In this document: piece by piece, positions 13,959 to 21,288 of the stretch
Position numbering within the stretch: the stretch's first letter is position 1
Layout: every line of letters starts with the position of its first letter
Assembly: GCA_035291605.1 (NCBI GenBank)
Contig: DATDRS010000375.1
Span: forward strand, 1 to 21,668
Direction: 5' to 3'
DNA from: DATDRS01 sp035291605
Lineage (GTDB): Bacteria > Chloroflexota > Anaerolineae > Anaerolineales > UBA6663
DNA length: 21,668 bases
Translations under genes and position numbers: made by a program
Notes under the pieces: generated by a model
Seen by the model: the letters and a program-made list of their open reading frames with translations, nothing else
Database searches by the model: none
What the model was told of the DNA's origin: nothing

Positions 13959-15969
13959 GGGCCTCTGCCGTGATAGGTAAACTGATGGTAAAGGTTGCGC
14001 CCTTTCCTACCCCGCTCTCAACACAAATGGCGCCCCCGTGCTCTCGGATGATCCCGTAACTGATTGCCAATCCGAGACCCACTCCGTGCCCGGTCTCCTT
14101 CGTTGTAAAGAACGGGTCAAATATCCTCTCCAAGTTCTCTGCGGAGATGCCGTGCCCCGTGTCTGCTACGTCGATCTCAATACCATCTTTGGACGAGCTG
14201 GGTCGGGTCGTCAGCGTTAATTGTCCAGTGTCGCCCATGGCCTCCGCCGCGTTGATGATCAGGTTCAGGAATACCCGTTCGATTTGTGAAGGGTCGATGA
14301 TCACCATCGGCAGAGCGGGATCAAGGTCTAAAGTGATTCGAATATTGTGAAAGAGCGCCTGTTTCTCCACCAGAGAGATACAGTCACGCAAGAGGACATT
14401 CACACTGCACCGGGTCTTATCCGGTTTCTTCTGACGGGAGAAATCCAATAAGCCTCGGATGATGTCTCTGCAACGATCAGCCTGTGTGGCAATCTTCTCG
14501 ACATTCTGCCTCGCAGAATCGTCGCCAGTGTCCTTCTCAAGCAGCAGGTGGGAATAGATCACAATTCCTTGAAGCGGGTTGTTCAATTCATGTGCGACAT
14601 TGGCTGCCAACTGTCCGATGAGGGCCAGCCGCTCCGATTCCATGATTTTCCTCCTGGTGAACTCCTTGATCTTCTCATCCCGGTCTTTCAACGCGGCAGC
14701 CATGATGTTGAACGTATCGGCCAGTACCCCCAACTCGTCGCGTGATGTGGTTTCTACTTTCGTCTCCAGGTTGCCGCGCGCCAGTTCCCTTGAGGCGGAT
14801 ACGAGTCTCCCGATCGGAATGGAGAGGCTGCGGGAAAGCAGCAAGGATACCAGTATCGCCAGAAGCGCACCGGCCAGAGTAATACCCAAGAAGGTAAGGA
14901 CTGTTCGATTTCTGATGTCTGTGTATTTCTGCTCCAAGATACCAACGTACAATACTCCGATGGTGCTGCCGCTGAAGTTCTTAATAGGCTCATAGGCTGT
15001 GATGTACCAGTCATTGACTACGTAGGCTCGCCCTATCCACGGCTCCCCATTGATTACCACCTGGTCATAAACTTCTTCCGCGATGCGGGTTCCGATAGCC
15101 CTTGTGCCATCTTCATTCCTCACATTGGTTGAAATCCTTACTTCATCCTGAAAGATTGTCACAGTGCCTATGTCTTTTCCTTCATACACGACATCCTGAA
15201 AGATAGTCTGCTTTACTTTGTCAACGATTTCGTAATTCCGATTTAGAAGAATCCCGGCGTACACAACTCCGATAAGATTATTCTGGTCATCAAGAACCGG
15301 GGCGGCGGCCTTCAGCATCATTCCCGCTGTTTCCTCGGTTTCAGGCCGAAATCTTGCCATGGGGGTTTCGATGAAGACGAAGTGCGCTCTTCCGACAAGA
15401 AGCGAGGACTCTTTTTGAAGCTCTTCGGCAGGTACGATCACGTTGCCCGCGGCAGGCCGTCGAGTGCTCAGAACAACGCTGACGATCTCGTCGTTGCTTT
15501 GGTCGTCACCCCTGTAGGCCGGGTTGCCAGTGCGCAGAACTACGATGCCTCGGCTGTCTGTAATGGTCAATACGTCAAGACCCTCACTCGCCTTGAACCT
15601 GGTCAACTCATTGACATATTTCTGGTCTAGGTCCCCATCTATGATGTCCTTGAGAAAAAGCCTGACTGTGGTAAACCGGGCCGCATCGCTGACGTGCACC
15701 AGTTTGCTCAGATATATTTCTCGGGCGGCGTTAAGATCGGTACGTATTCTCTCTTGGGCCTCGGCAACCACACGGTTGGTGATTATCTGGACGCCAACTA
15801 TGGTGAAGATCACACTGCTAAGAATGATGATGGATAGAAAACTCAGGGTCAGCCTGGTGGCAAGCGGCAGCCTTATGTCGCGTTTTCCTGTAAAGCCAAA
15901 TCCCGGCCAGCGTCTCCTGGGGGTAGCTTTGGATGCATTCGCCATGGCGTTCAAGATAAACCTACCCAT
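13918..15969 (-). CDS. Membrane sensor histidine kinase with Cache-type extracytoplasmic domain and HAMP
   Basis: This 683-aa sensor has a basic N-terminus, TM1 at about 40-62, a large extracytoplasmic region at about 65-355, TM2 at about 358-380, HAMP at about 381-435, HisKA with H460 in NVAHELNNPLQG, an N-box NLIINAAEAM, DTGHGI and GHGVGLGL. The extracytoplasmic part has two Cache-like modules, one with LTITDSRGIVVLRTGNP and one with GVVYAGILLNRNYEIVD, which suggests a small-molecule ligand. The start is uncertain: ATG 15969 has GAGAG directly adjacent, and Met9 lacks a clear SD. It follows the EMO-like gene by only 12 bp. The last residues overlap the hybrid kinase gene. The ligand is unknown; a carboxylate or redox-linked signal would fit Cache sensors in general. 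Confidence 0.93.
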   Translation of the reverse strand: MGRFILNAMANASKATPRRRWPGFGFTGKRDIRLPLATRLTLSFLSIIILSSVIFTIVGVQIITNRVVAEAQERIRTDLNAAREIYLSKLVHVSDAARFTTVRLFLKDIIDGDLDQKYVNELTRFKASEGLDVLTITDSRGIVVLRTGNPAYRGDDQSNDEIVSVVLSTRRPAAGNVIVPAEELQKESSLLVGRAHFVFIETPMARFRPETEETAGMMLKAAAPVLDDQNNLIGVVYAGILLNRNYEIVDKVKQTIFQDVVYEGKDIGTVTIFQDEVRISTNVRNEDGTRAIGTRIAEEVYDQVVINGEPWIGRAYVVNDWYITAYEPIKNFSGSTIGVLYVGILEQKYTDIRNRTVLTFLGITLAGALLAILVSLLLSRSLSIPIGRLVSASRELARGNLETKVETTSRDELGVLADTFNIMAAALKDRDEKIKEFTRRKIMESERLALIGQLAANVAHELNNPLQGIVIYSHLLLEKDTGDDSARQNVEKIATQADRCRDIIRGLLDFSRQKKPDKTRCSVNVLLRDCISLVEKQALFHNIRITLDLDPALPMVIIDPSQIERVFLNLIINAAEAMGDTGQLTLTTRPSSSKDGIEIDVADTGHGISAENLERIFDPFFTTKETGHGVGLGLAISYGIIREHGGAICVESGVGKGATFTISLPITAEAHADNGRQAKDSNH

Positions 15970-15981
15970 CTCTCAGATTGA

Positions 15982-17970
15982 CTACGACAACGCCTCATAG
16001 ACCAACTCGATCAGGTCCCTGACGACGAGGCGGTCTTCATAGCCGGTGGTCTTCACCGCATCGCGATACATCGTAACGTCCTTAGGACAGGCGACCACGA
16101 AGACTTTCACGCCGTCGAGGCGCACAGCCTCGCGAATCCGCGCCTCACTCGGACGCTCTTTGACGCCGCTCTCCTCCATCCAAATTCGCCCACCGCCCGC
16201 GCCGCAGCAAAAAGCGCGGTCGCGGTGGCGCGGCATCTCGACGAGTTCACTGCCAGTCGCTGCGATGAGCCGGCGCGGCGCGTCATACACGCCGTTGTAG
16301 CGCCCCAGATAGCAGGGGTCGTGATAGGTGACTCGATACCCGAGTTTCTGGCTGAACTTGAGCTGACCAGAGGCAATTAACTGATCCAGCAGTTCGCTAT
16401 AATGCAGCACCGGATGGCGGCCATTGATCTCCGATAGGTACTCATGCTTGAGCGCGTTGTAGGAATGTGGATCGGTCGTGACGATCGTCTTGAAAGTGCA
16501 TTTGCCGAATTCCGTCGCATTCTTCTTGACCAATCGCCTGAACAAGCCTTCTTCGCCCACCCGGCCCACATCGTTACCGGCATTGCTCTCGCTTTCATAC
16601 AGAATGCCAAAGTCCAGGCCGGCTTTTTGGAACACTTGAGCCGTCTTGCGCGTGATCTCGATCAAACTGGGGCTGTAAGAAGCATAGTCGCCGACGAACC
16701 ACAGATATTCGACGGCTTCTTTGCGCGCGTCTTTGATCTTGGGCTGGAGCGGCTGGGTCCACTTGGCGCGTGCCCGCTCGGATTGGCCGAACGAGTTGCC
16801 ATAGCGGCGCAGATCGGTCAGCGCTCGCTGCAGTTTCTCATCCACACGCCCTTCCCGCAGCAAGTAGCGGCGCATATCTACAATCGCAGCCAGTTGGTCG
16901 GTAAACACCGGACAGACCTGGACACAAGCCCGGCAGGTCGTGCACGCCCACAGTTCGTCTGCTGTAATCACGTCGCCATGCAAAGCGCGTCCATTGCCCC
17001 GTTCCCAAAGGTATGCATCCAACTTGATCATGATGTTCCTTGGGGAAAGGCTCAGGCCGCTGGCGTAGGCTGGACAATTGTCCTGGCAGCGTCCGCAATG
17101 GACGCAGGCCTCGAAATCTAAAATCTGTTTCCAGGTGAAGTCGCGCAACTCCTTCACGCCTGGCTCGCTGCTATGGTGGGCCGGGGCCAGGGCGCCAGCC
17201 GGCTGCAAGGAGTGAAAGAAAATGTTGAGCGGAGCGGCCACAATATGGAACAGTTTGGTGAAGGGAATGCTGGCGATAAACGTGAAAGCGACTAGGCCAT
17301 GAGTGATCCACACTGTCAGATGCAGAGCGCGATTGGTTGGATCACCCATAGCCGTGAAGGCCGCGGCCAGTGTGTTGCCCACTGGCGACCAAACGGCCCA
17401 GTCTGGCTTAACGACGGCGAGGCGCAGCCCTTCGACCAGGTAACCGGTGATTGCCACAAGCGCCAGCATCCCAATGGCATAGGCGTCGTCCCAGGCCAAA
17501 CGCTGCACTGGCGCGTTTTGCAGACGCGGCGGGCGCACGATGTATCGGCGGTAGGCAGCCATTCCCAGGCCGACCAGCAGAAGCGCCCCGAGGATGTCCA
17601 GGATGAGCTCGTACAGCACATACACCCCACCGCTTAGGAACTGGAGACCAAAGAGGAGGTGAGTTACATCCCAGTCCACCGTCGCCAGAACGGTCCCGAT
17701 AAAAAGCGCAGCCATGCCCCAGAAGATCGTCAGGTGCATGACCCCCGCGTAAATGTCCTGCGCCGTTCGAACCTGTCCCAGTGCGTGAACCATCACGGAC
17801 AGCAGACGCGCGCCAAGCCGATCCGTGCGCGGCTCCGGCTGACCTATCCGCCAACGCTGGACGCGGCGGAACACCCCGTAAGCAAACACGAGGACCGTCA
17901 GCAGCCCCAGAACGTACTGCCCGATCTCCGCCCATTGAGGAATGTTCCAGAAAGTTTCCCGGATAGGCAT
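15982..17970 (-). CDS. Membrane-bound cytochrome b/HdrD-type Fe-S oxidoreductase, EtfAB:menaquinone oxidoreductase (EMO)-like
   Basis: In this 662-aa fusion, five or six membrane segments (about 17-35, 78-98, 113-140, 163-185, 215-240) form a NarI-like domain with possible haem-ligand His at 62, 79, 224 and 242. A two-cluster ferredoxin domain follows: CVHCGRCQDNCP (C289, C292, C295, C299) and CTTCRACVQVCP (C343, C346, C349, C353). The HdrD-like domain has a C-terminal CCG motif with C553, CCG at 588-590 and C628. Two features are unusual. The final CxxC is CPKD. The N-terminal CCG half has no cysteines (FVGDYASY, TTDPHSYN). Proteins of this DUF224-type family are known to accept electrons from EtfAB and reduce menaquinone in syntrophic bacteria; the adjacent etfBA genes (20-bp gap) support that role. 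The SD at ATG 17970 is weak (AAGG). Confidence 0.88.
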   Translation of the reverse strand: MPIRETFWNIPQWAEIGQYVLGLLTVLVFAYGVFRRVQRWRIGQPEPRTDRLGARLLSVMVHALGQVRTAQDIYAGVMHLTIFWGMAALFIGTVLATVDWDVTHLLFGLQFLSGGVYVLYELILDILGALLLVGLGMAAYRRYIVRPPRLQNAPVQRLAWDDAYAIGMLALVAITGYLVEGLRLAVVKPDWAVWSPVGNTLAAAFTAMGDPTNRALHLTVWITHGLVAFTFIASIPFTKLFHIVAAPLNIFFHSLQPAGALAPAHHSSEPGVKELRDFTWKQILDFEACVHCGRCQDNCPAYASGLSLSPRNIMIKLDAYLWERGNGRALHGDVITADELWACTTCRACVQVCPVFTDQLAAIVDMRRYLLREGRVDEKLQRALTDLRRYGNSFGQSERARAKWTQPLQPKIKDARKEAVEYLWFVGDYASYSPSLIEITRKTAQVFQKAGLDFGILYESESNAGNDVGRVGEEGLFRRLVKKNATEFGKCTFKTIVTTDPHSYNALKHEYLSEINGRHPVLHYSELLDQLIASGQLKFSQKLGYRVTYHDPCYLGRYNGVYDAPRRLIAATGSELVEMPRHRDRAFCCGAGGGRIWMEESGVKERPSEARIREAVRLDGVKVFVVACPKDVTMYRDAVKTTGYEDRLVVRDLIELVYEALS

Positions 17971-17990
17971 ATTGCTTTACCTTTTCATTC

Positions 17991-18989
17991 TCAAGCGGAC
18001 CTGGCCTGCTTAACTTTCTCCGTAAGCACCGGAACCACCTCAAGCAGATCAACCGCGGCACCATACCGGGCTATATTGAAGATCGGCGCACTGGGGTCCG
18101 TGTTGATAGCGATGATCACTTCACTGCCGGTGAGAGCTTCAACATGCTCCGGAGCGCCACTGATGCCCAATGCCAGATAAATCTTGGGCTTGACGCTCTT
18201 GCCAGACTTACCCACCAACCGCGTTGTCGGTAGCCAACCCTGATCCACCACCGGGCGCGAGCCGCACACTACGCCGCCCAGCGCTTTCGCTAAATCTTCG
18301 GCGAGGGCGAGGTTATTCTGTCGCTGGACACCACGTCCGACCGCGATCAAGACCGGTTCGCGGGAGATATCCACATCGCCGGCCGTTGGCTCGATGTATT
18401 GCTTCAGTGAGATCCGCAATCCCTCCAGCGCAGGAGACGCCACCGTAGTAACTTCGGGTGGCTGTGCACCCCGCCCATGCTCCGGTTTAAAGCCGCCGGG
18501 GATCATCGTCACCAGCGTCGTCGTCTCCGGCAGGGCGCCTTCGGCCATGATCTTGCCGCCGCAAATCTTGCTGACGAACTTGAGCACACTACCGTCAACG
18601 CGAATGCCATAGCAGTGACTCACCAGCGGCAGGCCGAGCCGGGCCGAAAGCCCATTCGCCACCTCCGCGCCTACTGAAGTATCACCAAATAACACCACGC
18701 ATGGCATGTTGTCCTTGATGAGTCCGGCCAGTGCCTTTTGATAAGCGTCCGCAGTAAATTCGGCCAACGCCGGGTGATCAACATACAACATGCGGTCGGC
18801 CGCCAGCCATTGCCCTGAGCCTGACAAGGGATCGCTCGCCAGTCCCTGCGCATTGTGACCAAGCAGTACGCCGACGACAAGGCCGTTTGTTCCCTGAGCC
18901 AATTCGCGCGCCGCCGCCAACATGACGCAAGAAATATCCGCCACCTGTCCACGCAGGTATTCGATGAGAACATAAATGTCCTGCTTCAT
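17991..18989 (-). CDS. etfA: Electron transfer flavoprotein alpha subunit
   Basis: This 332-aa protein is the FAD-binding half of ETF. The C-terminal FAD domain is complete: GSRPVVDQGW (243-252), SGKSVKP (262-268), GISGAPEH (275-282) and INTDPSAPIFN (295-305). The N-terminal domain has the usual FGDTSVGAEVANGLSARLGLP helix. The position after GISGA that is often Gln in canonical EtfA is Pro-Glu here. ATG 18989 has AGGAGG six nt upstream. It follows etfB by 13 bp and precedes the EMO-like gene by 20 bp, so the three are almost certainly co-transcribed. Whether this ETF is bifurcating (NADH-binding) or a simple electron carrier cannot be decided by eye; the EMO neighbour favours delivery to quinone. 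Confidence 0.95.
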   Translation of the reverse strand: MKQDIYVLIEYLRGQVADISCVMLAAARELAQGTNGLVVGVLLGHNAQGLASDPLSGSGQWLAADRMLYVDHPALAEFTADAYQKALAGLIKDNMPCVVLFGDTSVGAEVANGLSARLGLPLVSHCYGIRVDGSVLKFVSKICGGKIMAEGALPETTTLVTMIPGGFKPEHGRGAQPPEVTTVASPALEGLRISLKQYIEPTAGDVDISREPVLIAVGRGVQRQNNLALAEDLAKALGGVVCGSRPVVDQGWLPTTRLVGKSGKSVKPKIYLALGISGAPEHVEALTGSEVIIAINTDPSAPIFNIARYGAAVDLLEVVPVLTEKVKQARSA

Positions 18990-19002
18990 GCGGATCCTCC
19001 TA

Positions 19003-19764
19003 TCACAGCACGCTCAACCCTTTGAATATCTCAACCAGTTTGGTGGCAATGCCGGTCAAATCACCTTCAATCATCGTCGCCCGCTCTGCAGCCTCTGGCT
19101 GGAACATACGGTCAACAGTCAGCCCACCACTGGGATCCAACTCGCCTACTGCTTGTGCCTCGATCGTGGTGGCCTCCATCGCTTGATAAATCTTGCTGGT
19201 AACCACATAACGAGGCGGGTGCTCCGCGGCCTGAATCCCCAGCACGGCTGGCAAGGTCACCTCCATCTCAGCCATCAGCCCGCCGGGATACTCCTTGCGG
19301 ACTGTGGCTTTGCCGTCGCTCACCTCCACGGCGGATACATAACCCAGGTAGGGCATTCCCAGGTACTCAGCCAACAGCGGCCCCACCGCTCCATCCAGGT
19401 CATCATGGGCTTGTACGCCGATCAGCACCAGATCGGGCTGAAGGTCTTTTGCGGCAGTCGCGAACACACGCGCCAGGGCATGATTATTCGCATTCCCCAA
19501 GTCTCCAGTGAGTTTGATGAGTCGGCCGGCGCCTTTGGCCGCCGCCGTGTAAAGCACATCGTCCACCCCCTCAACCTCCGGGGCCACGACCATCACTTGA
19601 CCCCCACCGCGTTCTTTAAGCAGTATGGCCTGCTCGATGGCGTGGTCATCAAATTCGTTGATGATCAGGCGCAACCAGGTCCTATCGAGCGCGGCGCCAC
19701 TCTCATCAATCGTCATCTCCTCCACGAGATCGGGAACGAATTTGATGGGAACGACGATGTTCAT
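19003..19764 (-). CDS. etfB: Electron transfer flavoprotein beta subunit
   Basis: This 253-aa partner of EtfA begins MNIVVPIKFVPD, the family N-terminus. The INEFDDHAIEQAI helix (35-47) and the nucleotide-binding loop GVQAHDDLDGAVGP (116-129) are present, followed by LGMPYLGYVS. The loop holds AMP in ordinary ETFs and a second FAD in bifurcating ETFs. The D-D-L-D-G variant differs from the common AIDxDxxQ form, and I cannot assign it to a class from sequence alone. ATG 19764 has AGGAG eight nt upstream. An 11-bp gap separates it from the HdrD-like gene upstream. Confidence 0.95.
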   Translation of the reverse strand: MNIVVPIKFVPDLVEEMTIDESGAALDRTWLRLIINEFDDHAIEQAILLKERGGGQVMVVAPEVEGVDDVLYTAAAKGAGRLIKLTGDLGNANNHALARVFATAAKDLQPDLVLIGVQAHDDLDGAVGPLLAEYLGMPYLGYVSAVEVSDGKATVRKEYPGGLMAEMEVTLPAVLGIQAAEHPPRYVVTSKIYQAMEATTIEAQAVGELDPSGGLTVDRMFQPEAAERATMIEGDLTGIATKLVEIFKGLSVL

Positions 19765-19775
19765 ATACGTCTCTC

Positions 19776-20984
19776 CTAGCCCGAAATTGCATTTGCCAAC
19801 AATTCAGCGATGTCCTTGACGATCAGCTCCCCTTCGTGCCCCGTACTCTTGACCGCGTCTTCAAAACGCGGCGTCTCATAAGTGCAAGAGACGGCCAGGA
19901 CCTGGGCGCCCACACTGAGCGCCTCGGCGACTCTCCATTCGGATGTGCGGGTCCTGGCATGTTCCCATGAGAACCCATCCAGCCACATGCCGCCCCCCCC
20001 GCCGCCGCAACAGATGCTATTTTCACGGTGATGAGGCATCTCGACCAACTCGACGCCCGGGATGGCCCCTAATACTTGGCGCGGCTCGTCGTAGATATTG
20101 TTCTTGTTCGCTCGGCCGATGCAGCATGGATCATGGTAGGTGACCCGGTACTTCTGACCGCGCTTGAGCAGGGGCTTCAGCTGATCGAGATGCTCAGCCA
20201 GGAATTGGGTGTAGTGTTTGATCGGGACGGAGACGCCCACCCCCGGGTACTCGTTCTTCATGGTGTTATAGGCGTGGGGATCGGTCGTCACCAGTTCCTT
20301 GAACTCGTACTTGTCGAAAGCGCGGGCGTTTTTCAGCGCCAGCATCTCAAACAACCCAACCTCGCCAATCAGACACTGGGCGTCGCCATCGCTGTTCTCT
20401 TCCGGTCCGAGAATGCCAAACTTGACACCCATCGCTTGAAGAACCCGAGCCATGGCCCGGCTGACTTTCTGCACCCGGGGGTGATATGAAGCATAGTCAC
20501 CTACGTACCACAACACCTCTACAGGCTCCTTGAACTCGGCCATGATGGGCACCGGGGGGGTGAGGTCTCTGGCCCAGTCAGCCCGTTTGCGTGGCGACTG
20601 GCCCAGGGTATTTCCGTAGCGGCGTGAATTGGTCAGTGCGGTTTGCAGTTCGGCTGGCGCCTTGCCGCGGAGGAGCATCTCACTCTTGAGGCTTGCCAAT
20701 ATTCCCGTGGTCAAGGGGATCTGGGCCGGGCAGACGTTGCTACAAGCGAAACACGAAATGCAGAGCCAGATCGTGTCGCTGTCGAGCACCGGCGTGAAGT
20801 CGTCAGCGCGCAGCGCCGCGATGATCGAATGCGGCGGGTAGTCCATGGCAAATCCGTAAGGGCAGATGCCGCTGCATGCGCCGCACTGCAAGCAGAGTTT
20901 CAGCCGCTCGCCTCGCGGCATGGCTTTAAGGGCTTTGTCGTAAAACGCGCGGCCGCCATCGGTAGAAATTGTTGATGTAATCAA
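19776..20984 (-). CDS. Soluble HdrD-like Fe-S oxidoreductase associated with ETF
   Basis: This 402-aa protein has two N-terminal [4Fe-4S] motifs, CLQCGACSGICP (C31, C34, C37, C41) and CISCFACSNVCP (C75, C78, C81, C85), then an HdrD-like domain. The C-terminal CCG motif has C287/C288, CCG (325-327) and C367, but the expected closing CxxC is CTYE. The first CCG half lacks cysteines (YVGDYASYHP, TTDPHAYN). It is clearly a paralogue of the EMO-like protein (RRYGNTLGQS against RRYGNSFGQS) but has no membrane domain. The start is TTG 20984: AGGAGG (20996-20991) lies six nt upstream and gives MITSTISTDGG. An upstream in-frame ATG at 21017 has no SD. It is the first gene of the etf-hdr-mvh run and may carry electrons between EtfAB and another partner. 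Confidence 0.9.
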   Translation of the reverse strand: MITSTISTDGGRAFYDKALKAMPRGERLKLCLQCGACSGICPYGFAMDYPPHSIIAALRADDFTPVLDSDTIWLCISCFACSNVCPAQIPLTTGILASLKSEMLLRGKAPAELQTALTNSRRYGNTLGQSPRKRADWARDLTPPVPIMAEFKEPVEVLWYVGDYASYHPRVQKVSRAMARVLQAMGVKFGILGPEENSDGDAQCLIGEVGLFEMLALKNARAFDKYEFKELVTTDPHAYNTMKNEYPGVGVSVPIKHYTQFLAEHLDQLKPLLKRGQKYRVTYHDPCCIGRANKNNIYDEPRQVLGAIPGVELVEMPHHRENSICCGGGGGGMWLDGFSWEHARTRTSEWRVAEALSVGAQVLAVSCTYETPRFEDAVKSTGHEGELIVKDIAELLANAISG

Positions 20985-21068
20985 GAAGCACCTCCTGCCT
21001 AAAGGCGGTTGATGCATCAGCAAGGCTTATAGATGACTATTCAGATGAGAATGGTTCGCGGCATAGAA

Positions 21069-21104
21069 AAGCGGCCTCAACCCTCGCAGGAGGTGAAGCC
21101 GCTT
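21069..21104 (-). promoter_or_regulatory. Leader stem-loop upstream of the HdrD-like gene (possible attenuator)
   Basis: On the minus strand AAGCGGC (21104-21098) pairs with GCCGCTT (21075-21069), followed by TTCT. The 22-nt interior (CACCTCC, TGCG, AGGG) can extend the stem imperfectly. It lies about 85 nt before the TTG start. The short T-rich tail makes it a weak terminator or attenuator at best. Confidence 0.35.
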
Positions 21105-21119
21105 CAGCCGACATATGAC

Positions 21120-21139
21120 TGACAGCACTTGCGCTGTCA
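21120..21139. promoter_or_regulatory. Palindromic dyad, possible operator
   Basis: TGACAGC (21120-21126) and GCTGTCA (21133-21139) are perfect 7-bp arms around six bases. The size and symmetry would suit a dimeric DNA-binding protein; the same bases could also fold as RNA. No matching regulator is encoded in the window. Confidence 0.35.
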
Positions 21140-21200
21140 CAGATGTTCTCCTTGCGGCGCACAGCGAAAGAAACGTCGTGCGCCAGACGCACCTGGCCGA

Positions 21201-21246
21201 TTACACTATGGCATTCCTACCCTCCGAAACAAGTGACATTTGTCAC
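21201..21246 (-). promoter_or_regulatory. Candidate promoter with CRP/FNR-family box
   Basis: GTGACATTTGTCAC (21233-21246) contains GTGA-N6-TCAC, the core of the CRP-type consensus, and reads TGTGACAAATGTCACT on the minus strand. Downstream on that strand is TGTAAT (21206-21201), five of six matches to TATAAT. The palindrome centre would then lie near -45 relative to transcription start, close to a class II activator position, and the -35 region is poor, as in activator-dependent promoters. The regulator is not encoded here. Confidence 0.4.
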
Positions 21247-21288
21247 AATTCGTTTCCGTAATGCAGCACTAATCTGTGAGAGGCAGTA

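Larger units (their letters stand above)
20985..21288 (-). other. Intergenic region and probable leader upstream of the etf-hdr-mvh run
   Basis: These 304 bp contain no gene. On the minus strand they hold, in order, a CRP/FNR-like palindrome (21246-21233), a possible -10 box, and three dyads. GGCGCAC/GTGCGCC lies at 21156-21162 and 21178-21184. TGACAGC/GCTGTCA lies at 21120-21126 and 21133-21139. AAGCGGC/GCCGCTT lies at 21104-21098 and 21075-21069, and the last T pair is followed by TTC. The strong SD for TTG 20984 ends the region. No terminator for the amine-oxidase gene is apparent after its stop at 21289. Confidence 0.6.

Noticed and set aside
21216..21224. Minus-strand ATG with a GGAGGG-like site in the leader, possible leader peptide
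   Set aside because: It reads only two codons (Met-Pro) before a stop and lies at or before the presumed transcription start.
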